From assembly GCF_020103725.1 (NCBI RefSeq), contig NZ_JAHXBG010000012.1:248001-312000 (forward strand): a stretch of DNA of 64,000 nt, given 5' to 3'. A program made the position numbers and the translations under genes. This document shows positions 28,489 through 36,474 of this stretch, piece after piece (position 1 is the first letter of the stretch; each line of letters opens with the position of its first letter). The notes beneath the pieces are model-generated. The model worked only from the letters and a program-made list of their open reading frames with translations, ran no database searches and was not told where the DNA came from. The DNA comes from Hyalangium gracile. GTDB lineage: Bacteria; Myxococcota; Myxococcia; Myxococcales; Myxococcaceae.

Positions 28489-30135
28489 CTACCGGGGACT
28501 GGTCTGGGGACTCGAAGAGAAGACGGAGCGAGACCGCGAGCTCTGGATGATGTCCAGCAGGGCCTGTCTCAGGCTGTTGGAGTCGTCGGCTGTGTAATAC
28601 ATGCCGCCGCCTACCTGGGCGGTGTGCTTCAGCAGGTTGCTGTTGATGCCGAAGCCCACCGTATAGGTGATGACGTTCTGCTTGCCGGTGGTGTCGAAGT
28701 CACCGACCTGGGGAGGTGCGCTCTCCTGCAGGTCCTGCTCGTAGAGCATCTTGGCCACGTCATCCAGGTAGTAGTTGGGGTTGTCGTCGGTGAAGCTGGT
28801 TTCGCTGGTGCCCTTGTCTCGGCTGGAGGCGCTGGTACCCGAGGTGCACGGCGCGGAGTCCGGACAGTACACGGGGCCACCATTCACCGTGCGCAGCTGG
28901 GCCGCCTGCGCGGAGGTGAAGCTGTCGCTGCTGGGCTCACCGTCGGTGATGATGATGACCGTGGGGGCCTGGCAGCTCCAGCAGATGCTGCGGCCCTGCG
29001 TGTCGAGCGGGCTGTTCTTGAACTCGGGCGGGTAGGTGTAGCTCGAGCCGAAGTTGAACCGCGTCTGGTAGATGCTGTCGTCCGAGGTGAAGTAGTAGCC
29101 GATGTTGAGCAGCGACCGGCCCAGCGGCGTGCCCGTGGTGAACTGCAGGCCGTTGATGGAGTTGATGTAGCTGGCGCGGTAGGCGTCGAAGGCGCTGGCG
29201 TCCGCGGCGTGCTGCTGGCACGAGGGGTTCTGGCGCTGGAGCACCGTGCTGTAGGGGCTGCTGTTCGAGAAGTGGGTGATGCCCACGCGCACCTTGCTCA
29301 GATCCTTGATGATGGACTTGAGCACGGCCTTCGCGGTGACGTACTTGGGCGGGTTGAAGTTGAGGAAGCGACCCCAGAAGATGAAGTCCAGGTTGCTCAG
29401 GGGCGGGGTGTCGCGCCCAGTGGCGCCTGGCAGCTTCCAGTAACCCTTGGTGCCCAGGCACTGGAGGCACTGGTTGTAGGTCGGGGCGTTGGTGGTGTCC
29501 CAGCTGGGTACCTGCGACTGGCAGGCCTGCTCTTTCGTGGTCCACTGGAAGGCCGGCTCGCTGCTGTCGTTCCAGTACATGTACGCGTAGAACTTGTCGT
29601 CCTGGAACAGGTTGGGGAAGCCGTTGTCCGAGCCGAGTCCGGTGCCTGGATCCGGGAGGGGATAGCGAAAGCTCGGATCCCAGCCTCGGCTGGTCGAGAA
29701 CGCGTCGAGGCGTGGGTTGACGCAGCCGTCGGCGGTGATGTTGAAGAAGGAGCTGTGCTCGCTGTTGCTGATCTGCGGCAGCTCCCGCATGGAGCCCGAC
29801 GTATCGAAGAGGATGTGGAGGTGGGTGCTTCCGGTGAGGGAGGGAGGGGTGTTGCCAGGCACGCACGTGTTGAGGGGACCCCCGTCGGGAGTCCCCCCGT
29901 CCGGAACTCCCGCGTCGGGGTCTCCCGCGTCCGGCACCCCCGAGTCCGGCAGCCCTGAGTCCGGCACTCCCGCGTCCTCGACTCCCGCGTCAGGAGAGGG
30001 CCCGGCATCCGGCGCCTCGCCACAGCGATCCGGGTTGCGTCGGCAGAACGCGTCCACCTCCTGATCGAAGTTGGAGCAGGCGCAGAGGAGCAGCAGCAGG
30101 CTGGCGAGAGCGCCGCGCAGGACCTTCGATGTCAT
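28489..30135 (-). CDS. VWA-domain lipoprotein
   Basis: 548 residues from ATG 30135 (GGAG upstream). The lipobox is LLCAC. A linker of PDAG/PDSG repeats (DNA 29880-30000) precedes a VWA domain beginning 'HLHILFDTSGSM' (MIDAS DxSGS) with later 'VIIITDGEPSSD'. Cys pairs (QACQ..., QCLQCLG, CWSCQ) and long loops inside the VWA resemble PilY1-like and other myxobacterial surface proteins. The C-terminus runs 'YTVGFGINSNLLKHTAQVGGG'. Likely a surface adhesion or sensing protein. Confidence 0.8.
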   Translation of the reverse strand: MTSKVLRGALASLLLLLCACSNFDQEVDAFCRRNPDRCGEAPDAGPSPDAGVEDAGVPDSGLPDSGVPDAGDPDAGVPDGGTPDGGPLNTCVPGNTPPSLTGSTHLHILFDTSGSMRELPQISNSEHSSFFNITADGCVNPRLDAFSTSRGWDPSFRYPLPDPGTGLGSDNGFPNLFQDDKFYAYMYWNDSSEPAFQWTTKEQACQSQVPSWDTTNAPTYNQCLQCLGTKGYWKLPGATGRDTPPLSNLDFIFWGRFLNFNPPKYVTAKAVLKSIIKDLSKVRVGITHFSNSSPYSTVLQRQNPSCQQHAADASAFDAYRASYINSINGLQFTTGTPLGRSLLNIGYYFTSDDSIYQTRFNFGSSYTYPPEFKNSPLDTQGRSICWSCQAPTVIIITDGEPSSDSFTSAQAAQLRTVNGGPVYCPDSAPCTSGTSASSRDKGTSETSFTDDNPNYYLDDVAKMLYEQDLQESAPPQVGDFDTTGKQNVITYTVGFGINSNLLKHTAQVGGGMYYTADDSNSLRQALLDIIQSSRSRSVFSSSPQTSPR

Positions 30136-30274
30136 GGTTTCTCCTGGGGAAGTCCTTGGAACTCAAAGGCCCGGTGTTCCTATATGCCCGATTTTACTCA
30201 GGATACCCCGGTCTGGAACAGGGATTCCATGCGATTCCAAGAGCCTGAGAAATTCCGGCGCAACTCCTCAGGGG

Positions 30275-30297
30275 CTGATTCGATAATCAGGCCAGGA
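30275..30297 (+). promoter_or_regulatory. hairpin next to the RBS of the LysM gene
   Basis: CTGATT (30275-30280) pairs with AATCAG (30285-30290) around a CGAT tetraloop. The Shine-Dalgarno CCAGGAG follows immediately (30291-30297), and the ATG is at 30305. Confidence 0.35.
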
Positions 30298-30304
30298 GAT
30301 ACAC

Positions 30305-30970
30305 ATGGCCAACTACCGCATCCGTCGGGGCGACACCCTCTCTGCCCTGGCCACCCGCTTCAAGACCACCGTCTCGGCGCTCGCTCGCGCCAACAAGATC
30401 GCCAACCCCAACCTCATCATCGCTGGCAAGACCCTGCGCGTTCCGGGCGCCGGCGGTGACAGCTTCGAGGGCCCCAAGGGCACTGGCGGTTCGAAGGGCA
30501 CTGGCGGTTCGAAGGGCACCGGCGGCTCGAAGGGCACAGGCGGCACGAAGGGCACCGGCGGCGCCGCGGCCCCGGGCAATGCGACGCCCGCGATGCGCAA
30601 GCTGGCGGAGGCGGGCCGCAAGGCCGCGCTGGGCATGGGCGGCTACAACAGCCAGGGCCTGTGCGCCACCGGCGTGAGCCGGGCCATCCAGAACGCCTTC
30701 GGCTTCAAGGTCTGGGGCAACGGCAACCAGATCGACAACAACCTGCCGCGCGACAAGTTCAAGCAGGTGAACATGTCGCTCGCGGAGGCGCTGAAGATCC
30801 CCGGCCTCGTCCTCACCTGGGAGAAGACCCCGTCGCGCCTGGGCAGCATCTATGGCCACACCGCCATCACCACCGGTGACGGCAAGTCGTCCGTGAGTGA
30901 CTTCATCGAGCGCAACACGCTCGGAGCCAGCGGCCGCAGCGGCCTGAAGATCTTCATGCCGACCATGTAG
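30305..30970 (+). CDS. LysM + CHAP-like peptidoglycan-active protein
   Basis: 221 residues. Residues ~1-47 are a LysM domain (YRIRRGDTLSALATRFKTT...ANKIANPNLIIAGKTLRVP). A perfect-repeat linker of (K/T)GTGGS units follows (DNA 30477-30560). The C-terminal ~130 residues have 'NSQGLCATGVSRAIQNAFG' with a candidate catalytic Cys and 'LGSIYGHTAITTGDG' with a candidate His, the layout of a CHAP/NlpC-type amidase. There is no Sec signal, so export by type VI or another route, or cell lysis, would be needed. A terminator-like hairpin follows. Confidence 0.75.
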   Translation: MANYRIRRGDTLSALATRFKTTVSALARANKIANPNLIIAGKTLRVPGAGGDSFEGPKGTGGSKGTGGSKGTGGSKGTGGTKGTGGAAAPGNATPAMRKLAEAGRKAALGMGGYNSQGLCATGVSRAIQNAFGFKVWGNGNQIDNNLPRDKFKQVNMSLAEALKIPGLVLTWEKTPSRLGSIYGHTAITTGDGKSSVSDFIERNTLGASGRSGLKIFMPTM

Positions 30971-30995
30971 TTTCCGCCTCGTTGCGGAGCACCTG

Positions 30996-31022
30996 CGCCC
31001 CCGGGGTCGTCGACCGGGGGCG
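30996..31022 (+). terminator. terminator-like hairpin after the LysM gene
   Basis: CGCCCCCGG (30996-31004) and CCGGGGGCG (31014-31022) form a perfect 9-bp stem with a 9-nt loop, followed by a short TTGT. Confidence 0.65.
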
Positions 31023-31223
31023 TTGTCGTGTCCGCGCCTCGATGCCTGAAGCGTGCGCTCTCGGCTCAGGGCACTCGAGCGTCACGCGCGTGTCACGAGG
31101 CAAGACATGACGTTTTTATGTCTTCCTGGCATTCGAGTAGTGCCATTGGAATGACATCCATGCGGGTGCAATGGCGCGCGTGCGTCATTATGTCCACGGC
31201 TCCTCATCCCCCAGGAGCCTGAC

Positions 31224-32108
31224 ATGGCGTTGTCTCTTGCTCGATCAACTCTCCTCCTGTCCTTCTTCTTCCTCGGTGCCACCGGCTGCGGCGACGAGGA
31301 GAGTCCGCCCCCCGAGACGCCTCCTCGCGAGGTCAGCATCCCCTTCGAGGTGCGCGTCGGCGGCCAACCGTTCGCTTGCGGACAGCGCTACACGGGGCTG
31401 GGCACGACGGGGACGACATACGAGCCTCTCGATTTCCGCATGTACCTCCACGACGTCCGGCTCGTCTCGGACGGTGGAGAGGAGGTGCCCGTCACCCTGA
31501 CGAATGACGGCGAGTGGCAGGCCGAGGGCGCCGCCCTCCTCGACTTCGAGAACAAGACCGGTTCGTGCACCAATGGCACGGCGAAGACTCGCACGCGCGT
31601 CGTTGGCACCGTGCCCGCGGGGAACTACCGGGGGCTGCGCTTCCGGCTGGGGCTGCCTGCCTCGCTCAACCACCAGGATGTCTCCACCGCGCCGGCGCCC
31701 TTCAATGATCCCACGCTCTTCTGGGGCTGGCGCACCGGCTATGTCTTCCTTCGCGTGGATGGTCGCACCACCGGCCTGAAGGCCGGCCACTTCATGCACC
31801 TGGGCAGCATCGACTGCGAGGGCCCGCCTCCTGGACAGACCACGGGCTCCGCCGGGTGCGCCTTCCCCAACCGTCCCGAGATTGCCCTGGATGCGTTCGA
31901 GCCCGACACGGGCAAGGTCGTCCTGGACGTGGCCTCGCTCTTCGCCGACACCAACCTGGATGCCAACTCGGAGGTGAGCAACACCTCGATCGGGTGCATG
32001 TCGCAGAAGCAGGATCCGGACTGCACTCCCATCTTCCACCGGCTGGGACTCTCCCTGAACAGCGCGGCGCCCGCGCCGGCCCCTCAGTCCTTCATCCGGG
32101 CGGAATAG
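31224..32108 (+). CDS. mbnP: MbnP-family copper protein (four-Cys type)
   Basis: 294 residues from ATG 31224; lipoprotein signal ends LGATGC. The MbnP pattern is clear: 'IPFEVRVGGQPFACGQRY', 'LDFRMYLHDVRLVSDGG', 'VPAGNYRGLRFRLGLP..LNHQD', the aromatic 'LFWGWRTGYVFLRVDG' and four conserved Cys in the FACG, GSCTN, IDCEGP/GCAFPN and GCMSQKQDPDC segments. In this family the partner MbnH oxidises a Trp of MbnP to kynurenine, creating a copper site; the WGW motif is the candidate. The MbnH gene follows 9 bp later. Predicted location is the periplasmic face of the outer membrane. Confidence 0.88.
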   Translation: MALSLARSTLLLSFFFLGATGCGDEESPPPETPPREVSIPFEVRVGGQPFACGQRYTGLGTTGTTYEPLDFRMYLHDVRLVSDGGEEVPVTLTNDGEWQAEGAALLDFENKTGSCTNGTAKTRTRVVGTVPAGNYRGLRFRLGLPASLNHQDVSTAPAPFNDPTLFWGWRTGYVFLRVDGRTTGLKAGHFMHLGSIDCEGPPPGQTTGSAGCAFPNRPEIALDAFEPDTGKVVLDVASLFADTNLDANSEVSNTSIGCMSQKQDPDCTPIFHRLGLSLNSAAPAPAPQSFIRAE

Positions 32109-32117
32109 GTGAGCGCC

Positions 32118-33269
32118 ATGACTTCACACACGCATCGGTGGACGGGAGTGCTGGTGGCGATGGCCTGGCTGGGCTCGGGCTGCGGAGACTCGGAGCATGA
32201 GCATGAGCCGGTGCCGGACACCTACGAGTGGCGGCTTCCCGTGGGCTTCCCCAAGCCCCGGGTTCCGGCGGACAACCCGATGACGGAGGCGAAGGTGGAG
32301 CTCGGCCGGCGCCTCTTCTATGACAATCGCCTGTCGCTCAACGGCACCCAGTCCTGCGGCTCGTGCCACCTGCAGTCCCTGGCCTTCACGGATGGCCTGA
32401 AGAATGCCGAGGGCAGCACCGGGCAGATCCACCGTCGCAATGCCCAGGGGTTGGCCAACGTCGCCTATGCCACGAGCCTCACCTGGGCGAACCCCTCCCT
32501 GACCACGCTGGAGCTCCAGGCCCTGACGCCGCTGTTTGGCACCGAGCCGGTGGAGCTGGGGTTCGCGGATCGGGAGGAGGAGCTGCTCGAGCGCCTGCGC
32601 GGAGACGCGGAGCTCGTCGGCCGCTTCGCGGAGGCCTTCCCCCAGAAGGCCGAGCCCGTGGTCCTGTCCTCCATCACGCACGCCCTGGCCTCCTTCCAGC
32701 GCGCGCTGCTCTCCGGCAACTCCCCGTACGACCGCTACGTCTACCGGGGGGAGTCGAACGCCCTCTCGGAGTCGGCGAAGCGTGGCATGGAGCTCTTCAT
32801 GTCCGAGCGCCTGGAGTGCAACCACTGCCACTCCGGCTTCAACTTCATGGATGCGTCGGCCTCCGTGCTCACCGACACGCCCGTCCAGGCCTTCCACAAC
32901 ACCGGCCTCTACAACGAGGACGGGGAGGGGGCCTACCCCACCGTGGATCCGGGGGTCATCGAGCTGACGGGGAAGGACTCGGACATGGGGCGCTTCCGCG
33001 CCTCCTCGCTGCGCAATGTCGCCGTCACGGCCCCCTACATGCATGACGGCAGCATCGCGACGCTCTCCGAGGTGATCGACCACTACGCCGCCGGAGGCCG
33101 GGCGCGCATGATCCAGGGAGGCCAGCTGAGCCCGCTGCAGAGCGGCTTCGTGCGAGGCTTCACGCTGACGCAGGAGGAGCGGGCGGACCTCCTCGCCTTC
33201 CTGGAGGCCCTCACCGACACGGAGTTCCTGAGCGATCCTCGCTTCTCGGATCCCTTCGCGAAGCCCTGA
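32118..33269 (+). CDS. mbnH: MbnH di-heme MauG/cytochrome c peroxidase-like enzyme
   Basis: 383 residues from ATG 32118, with AGGTGAG just upstream in the end of mbnP; GTG 32109 is an alternative. The lipobox is LGSGC, then a His/Glu-rich stretch (EHEHEH). Two CxxCH heme-binding motifs: QSCGSCHLQ and LECNHCHSG. 'FHNTGLYNEDG', 'RFRASSLRNVAVTAPYMHDGSIATLSEVIDHY' is diagnostic of the MauG/MbnH branch. Established role of MbnH: oxidation of MbnP tryptophan to kynurenine. Its stop is 3 bp from the stop of the convergent second MbnH gene. Confidence 0.88.
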   Translation: MTSHTHRWTGVLVAMAWLGSGCGDSEHEHEPVPDTYEWRLPVGFPKPRVPADNPMTEAKVELGRRLFYDNRLSLNGTQSCGSCHLQSLAFTDGLKNAEGSTGQIHRRNAQGLANVAYATSLTWANPSLTTLELQALTPLFGTEPVELGFADREEELLERLRGDAELVGRFAEAFPQKAEPVVLSSITHALASFQRALLSGNSPYDRYVYRGESNALSESAKRGMELFMSERLECNHCHSGFNFMDASASVLTDTPVQAFHNTGLYNEDGEGAYPTVDPGVIELTGKDSDMGRFRASSLRNVAVTAPYMHDGSIATLSEVIDHYAAGGRARMIQGGQLSPLQSGFVRGFTLTQEERADLLAFLEALTDTEFLSDPRFSDPFAKP

Positions 33270-33272
33270 GCC

Positions 33273-34361
33273 CTACTCGGGCTCGGGTGGCCCCAGCCTG
33301 GAGTCGGTGAGGAAGGACTCGTCCGTCAGCGCCTCGAGAAAGGCGAGGATGGCGGCCTTCTCACCGTCCTCCAGGCTCAGGCCTGGAGCGCCGTCGCCGC
33401 GCTGGAAGAGCGGATCCAGCGTGGCCGACGGCACCATGCCGTGGCGGTAGTGCTCCAGCACCGCGTCGAGCGTGGCCAGGCGCCCGTCGTGCATGTAGGG
33501 CGCCGAGCGAGTCACGTTCCGCAGCGTGGGAGTCTTGTAGCGCCCGTCATCCTCGGTGCTCAGGGTGATGCGGCCTCGTCCCCGCGTCACCTCCGTGTCC
33601 GAGCCGAACCGGGAGTCCAGGCCGTTGTTGTGGAAGGCGTTGTCCGTGAAGAGCTCCGTGCCGTGGCACGGCGCGCAGTGCCGCTGCACGAGCGCGAGCC
33701 CGGCCTCTTCCTGGGCGCTCAGCGCCTCGCCCGGCTCACCGCGCCGCCAGCGATCGTAGCGCGAGTCCGCGGACACCAGCGTCCGCTGGAACTGGGCGAG
33801 CGCCCGCAGGAGGTTGCTCAGCGACAGCCCGCCAGGCCCGAAGGCCGCCTCGAAGCGCCTCACCGCCTCGGGCTGCGCCGCCAGCCGCTCCATCAGCGCG
33901 GGGAGGTCGGCCTGGCCCAGCTCGTCGGGGTGGGTGAGGGGCGCGAGCGAGAGGGACTCGAGGTTCTTCATGCCCCCGTCCCAGAAGAGCTCTCCCACCC
34001 AGGCGAGGTTGACGAGCGGCGGGGTGTGCCGCGCGAGCGGCTGGCCCGTCACCCCGCGCCGCGACAGGGCCGCGTCATCCGAGAAGGCACGCGCCTGGTC
34101 GTGACAGCTGGCGCAGGAGACCTGCCCGGTGCTCGAGAGCGAGGGGGAATGAAACAACCACCGCCCCAAGGCGACCCCCTCGGGCGTGAGGGGATTTCCC
34201 TGAGGCGTTGGAAGGGAGGAGAAGCCCGCCGGCAGGTGCCGCGGGCCGGGCTCATCCTCCCCAGGGTGAAGCGGCGGTCCTCCGGGCTCCTCGCCGCACG
34301 CGCCCAGCAGGACGGGCAGCAGGAGCCCGGCGACCGCTCGCCGGAGCGCGCGAGGGCTCAC
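33273..34361 (-). CDS. second MbnH-like di-heme enzyme
   Basis: 362 residues from GTG 34361, which overlaps the upstream gene's stop as GTGA; GTG 34364 is also possible. The lipobox is LLGAC. Heme motifs VSCASCHDQ and RHCAPCHGT. 'FHNNGLDSRFGSD', 'YKTPTLRNVTRSAPYMHDGRLATLDAVLEHYRHG' parallels the first MbnH, but the two are clearly diverged and lack the His-rich N-terminus seen there. Translational coupling to the MbnP-like gene implies that this enzyme acts on that partner. It is convergent with the first pair. Confidence 0.85.
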   Translation of the reverse strand: MSPRALRRAVAGLLLPVLLGACGEEPGGPPLHPGEDEPGPRHLPAGFSSLPTPQGNPLTPEGVALGRWLFHSPSLSSTGQVSCASCHDQARAFSDDAALSRRGVTGQPLARHTPPLVNLAWVGELFWDGGMKNLESLSLAPLTHPDELGQADLPALMERLAAQPEAVRRFEAAFGPGGLSLSNLLRALAQFQRTLVSADSRYDRWRRGEPGEALSAQEEAGLALVQRHCAPCHGTELFTDNAFHNNGLDSRFGSDTEVTRGRGRITLSTEDDGRYKTPTLRNVTRSAPYMHDGRLATLDAVLEHYRHGMVPSATLDPLFQRGDGAPGLSLEDGEKAAILAFLEALTDESFLTDSRLGPPEPE

Positions 34362-35476
34362 CACCGATTCGGATTCTCCACCGACACCACCGAGAACATG
34401 TCCTTGAAGCCGTTGGACAGCGTCGCGCGAGCGGCGGCCTGCCCGGCGTTGATGGTGGGGGTGGTGGCGGGGCTGAGCTCACCGAAGAGGCGGGACACGT
34501 CCGCGCGCAGGTTCACGCTCAGGCGCTTCTTCGCGCTCACGGTGACCGGCGTGGTGAAGGTCTGCCGCGTGGTGCGGTAGTCGGCGTTGGTGCCCGTCTC
34601 CCACGCGAAGGTGCCGGTGCTGCCGTCCGTGGCGATGAACTCACCCTTGGTCTTGGTGAAGATGTAGCTGGTGAACCACATCCAGGTCAGCGTGGTCATG
34701 TTCCGGAGCATGTGCAGCTCTCCCGCCTGCAGGCTCAGGTCGTCGTTGTGGGTGGGATCCACGCCCACGCTGAACTCGATGGCGGTGTAGACGCCGGCGG
34801 GCACCGAGGACACGCTCAGCTGCTCGCGACGGTTGGCGGGGAGCTTCGGCCGAGACGGGCCGGACTCGGAGCCGCCCTCGATGGCCTGCTCCTTGATGAC
34901 CTCCATCAGGTAGTAGCTGTCGGGCAGCGGCACCGCGGTGCCGTCCTGCTTGATGAGCTTGATGTTGGACAGCCAGTAGCGCAGCTCGGTGAAGGTGACC
35001 TTCTCTCCGGCCGCGGTGGTGTACTGCTGATCCAGCGCGAACGGCGCGCCGCCGAAGCTCAGCGCCGCGGAGAGCTCCAGGCTGCCGTCCAGGCCCGCGA
35101 TGCGCGTCTCGAGGGCGGAGATCTCCGCCTTCGCCTTGTCGAGCTGCACGAGCACGCCCTGCCAGTCCTGGCTCGCCAGCAGGGCCTTCGCCTCGGCCAG
35201 CTGCGTGCGCAGCGAGTCCATCTGCGCGGTCATCTCCGCCTTCTCCTCCTGCGAGGCGTTGGCGTCCTGCTGCTGCCGCGCGACCTGGGCCTCCAGCTCG
35301 CGCACGCGGCCTTCCAGCTCCGAGACGTGCTGCTCGAGGCGCTGCTTCTCTTCGGCGGTGAGCGCGGGATCGGTGGTCTCGCTCTCTCCGCAGGCGGGAA
35401 CGACGGTGAAGATCAATGCCGCGAACAGAAGCGCGCGGCCGATGGAGAAACTCGGCGTCGTGAGGGGGATGGTCAT
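34358..35476 (-). CDS. second MbnP-like lipoprotein with coiled-coil extension
   Basis: 372 residues from ATG 35476; the lipobox is VVPAC. Residues ~35-130 are a charged heptad coiled coil (EEKQRLEQHVSELEGRVREL ... KAKAEISALETRIAGL). From ~residue 135 the MbnP fold begins: 'LSFGGAPFALDQQYTTAAG', 'FTELRYWLSNIKLIKQDG', 'VPAGVYTAIEFSVGVDPTHN', 'LTWMWFTSYIFTKTKG' (the WxW counterpart) and 'VNLRADVSRLF'. Apart from the lipidated Cys it has no cysteine, so it lacks the four-Cys motif of the first MbnP. Its stop overlaps the start of the MbnH-like gene. Likely copper-related, but with an altered site or a periplasm-spanning tether. Confidence 0.82.
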   Translation of the reverse strand: MTIPLTTPSFSIGRALLFAALIFTVVPACGESETTDPALTAEEKQRLEQHVSELEGRVRELEAQVARQQQDANASQEEKAEMTAQMDSLRTQLAEAKALLASQDWQGVLVQLDKAKAEISALETRIAGLDGSLELSAALSFGGAPFALDQQYTTAAGEKVTFTELRYWLSNIKLIKQDGTAVPLPDSYYLMEVIKEQAIEGGSESGPSRPKLPANRREQLSVSSVPAGVYTAIEFSVGVDPTHNDDLSLQAGELHMLRNMTTLTWMWFTSYIFTKTKGEFIATDGSTGTFAWETGTNADYRTTRQTFTTPVTVSAKKRLSVNLRADVSRLFGELSPATTPTINAGQAAARATLSNGFKDMFSVVSVENPNRW

Positions 35477-35754
35477 GGTGGCGCCATTGTTAACGAGGTC
35501 TCCGGCGACCTCGCCACGGCTAATCGCTTGCTACAGCGTCACCGTGCCATCGAGCGTGTCGCTGGAATCGAGGTGTTTCCCTGGAGATGAAATTTACAAC
35601 TCCGTTACGAAAGGCCGAGCCTGGGAGGAAGGGTGGCCCGCGCCAGGCCGGAAATATTTCGTCATCTCGCGGAGGCAGGCCTGACATGCGCGCGTGTTAG
35701 GCCGCGGGCTCCTGCCGTCCCCGGCAGCGTTCCCTCCTGACAACGAGATGAAGC
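35477..35754. promoter_or_regulatory. divergent control region between the second MbnP gene and the two-component system
   Basis: 278 bp without a gene. It holds a perfect GAAATATTTC palindrome (35651-35660) and an A/T-rich stretch 'AAATTTACAACTCCGTTACG' (from 35589), unusual against the GC-rich background. These are candidate binding sites for the adjacent OmpR-type regulator on a shared divergent promoter region; no consensus match can be claimed. Confidence 0.4.
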
Positions 35755-36474
35755 ATGACCGCGTCCGCCACTCGCGAGGAGCCACTCCAGGCGCTCCTGG
35801 TCGAGGATGATGAGAAGCTGGCTCGACTGACGGCCCGCTACCTGGAACAACGAGGCGTCACCACCATCGTGGTCCGCTCGGGACCGGAGGCCCTGGTCGA
35901 GACGGCGCGCCGTCCTTTCGACGTCGTCCTGCTGGACATCATGCTCCCGGGCCGTGATGGGCTGGAGGTGTGTCGGGAGCTGAGGCAGCGCTCGCACGTG
36001 CCGATCATCATGGTGACGGCCCGGGATGAAGAGGCCGACCGCGTCCTCGGCCTGGAGCTCGGCGCGGACGACTACCTGTCCAAGCCCTTCTCCTCGAGAG
36101 AGCTGCTGGCGCGGATCCACGCTCAGGTCCGCCGGGCTCGGGGCAAGGCGGGGCCGGAGCAGGGCACGCTGCGCGTGGGCCGGCTGACGCTCGACACGCG
36201 CGGCTTCCAGGCCAACCTGGACGGAAGGCCCCTGAGCATCACCTCCCACGAGTTCTCCCTGCTGCGCGTGCTGGCCGAGCGGGCCGGGCAGGTGCTCACG
36301 CGCGAGAAGCTCCTGGAGCTCGCCAGGGGCAGCGCGGAGGAGGTGTTCGATCGCTCGGTCGACGTGCACATCTTCCGCATCCGCCAGAAGCTCGAGGAGA
36401 ACCCGCGCCAGCCCCGGCTCCTCAAGACGGTGCGCGGCGCGGGCTACGTGCTGGTGGCGGGGGAGGAGCCATGA
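35755..36474 (+). CDS. OmpR/PhoB-family response regulator
   Basis: 239 residues from ATG 35755. The receiver domain (residues ~12-125) has acidic VEDDE, phospho-acceptor Asp61 in VVLLDIMLPG, Thr88 and Lys110 (LSKPF). The C-terminal winged helix has 'LSITSHEFSLLRVLAERAGQVLTREKLLELARG' and 'SVDVHIFRIRQKLEENPRQPRLLKTVRGAGYVLV'. It overlaps the kinase start by 4 bp (ATGA). It is divergent from the MbnP-like gene, so metal or redox control of that operon is the natural hypothesis (compare CusR/CopR), but no direct sequence proof exists. Confidence 0.93.
   Translation: MTASATREEPLQALLVEDDEKLARLTARYLEQRGVTTIVVRSGPEALVETARRPFDVVLLDIMLPGRDGLEVCRELRQRSHVPIIMVTARDEEADRVLGLELGADDYLSKPFSSRELLARIHAQVRRARGKAGPEQGTLRVGRLTLDTRGFQANLDGRPLSITSHEFSLLRVLAERAGQVLTREKLLELARGSAEEVFDRSVDVHIFRIRQKLEENPRQPRLLKTVRGAGYVLVAGEEP

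Noticed and set aside
29880-30000. Tandem repeats upstream of a VWA domain as a CRISPR-like array
   Set aside because: They encode the PDAG/PDSG linker of a lipoprotein, a common myxobacterial feature also seen at 21940-22030 and 18240-18360.
30470-30565. Short tandem repeats as a possible CRISPR or VNTR locus
   Set aside because: The repeats are in-frame KGTGGS codons of the LysM protein linker; there are no spacers or palindromic repeats.
35099-35684. Ser/Arg/Ala-rich plus-strand frame opposite the coiled-coil MbnP
   Set aside because: Antisense of the heptad coding region; low complexity and without a plausible start, while the minus strand has a lipobox and a family fold.
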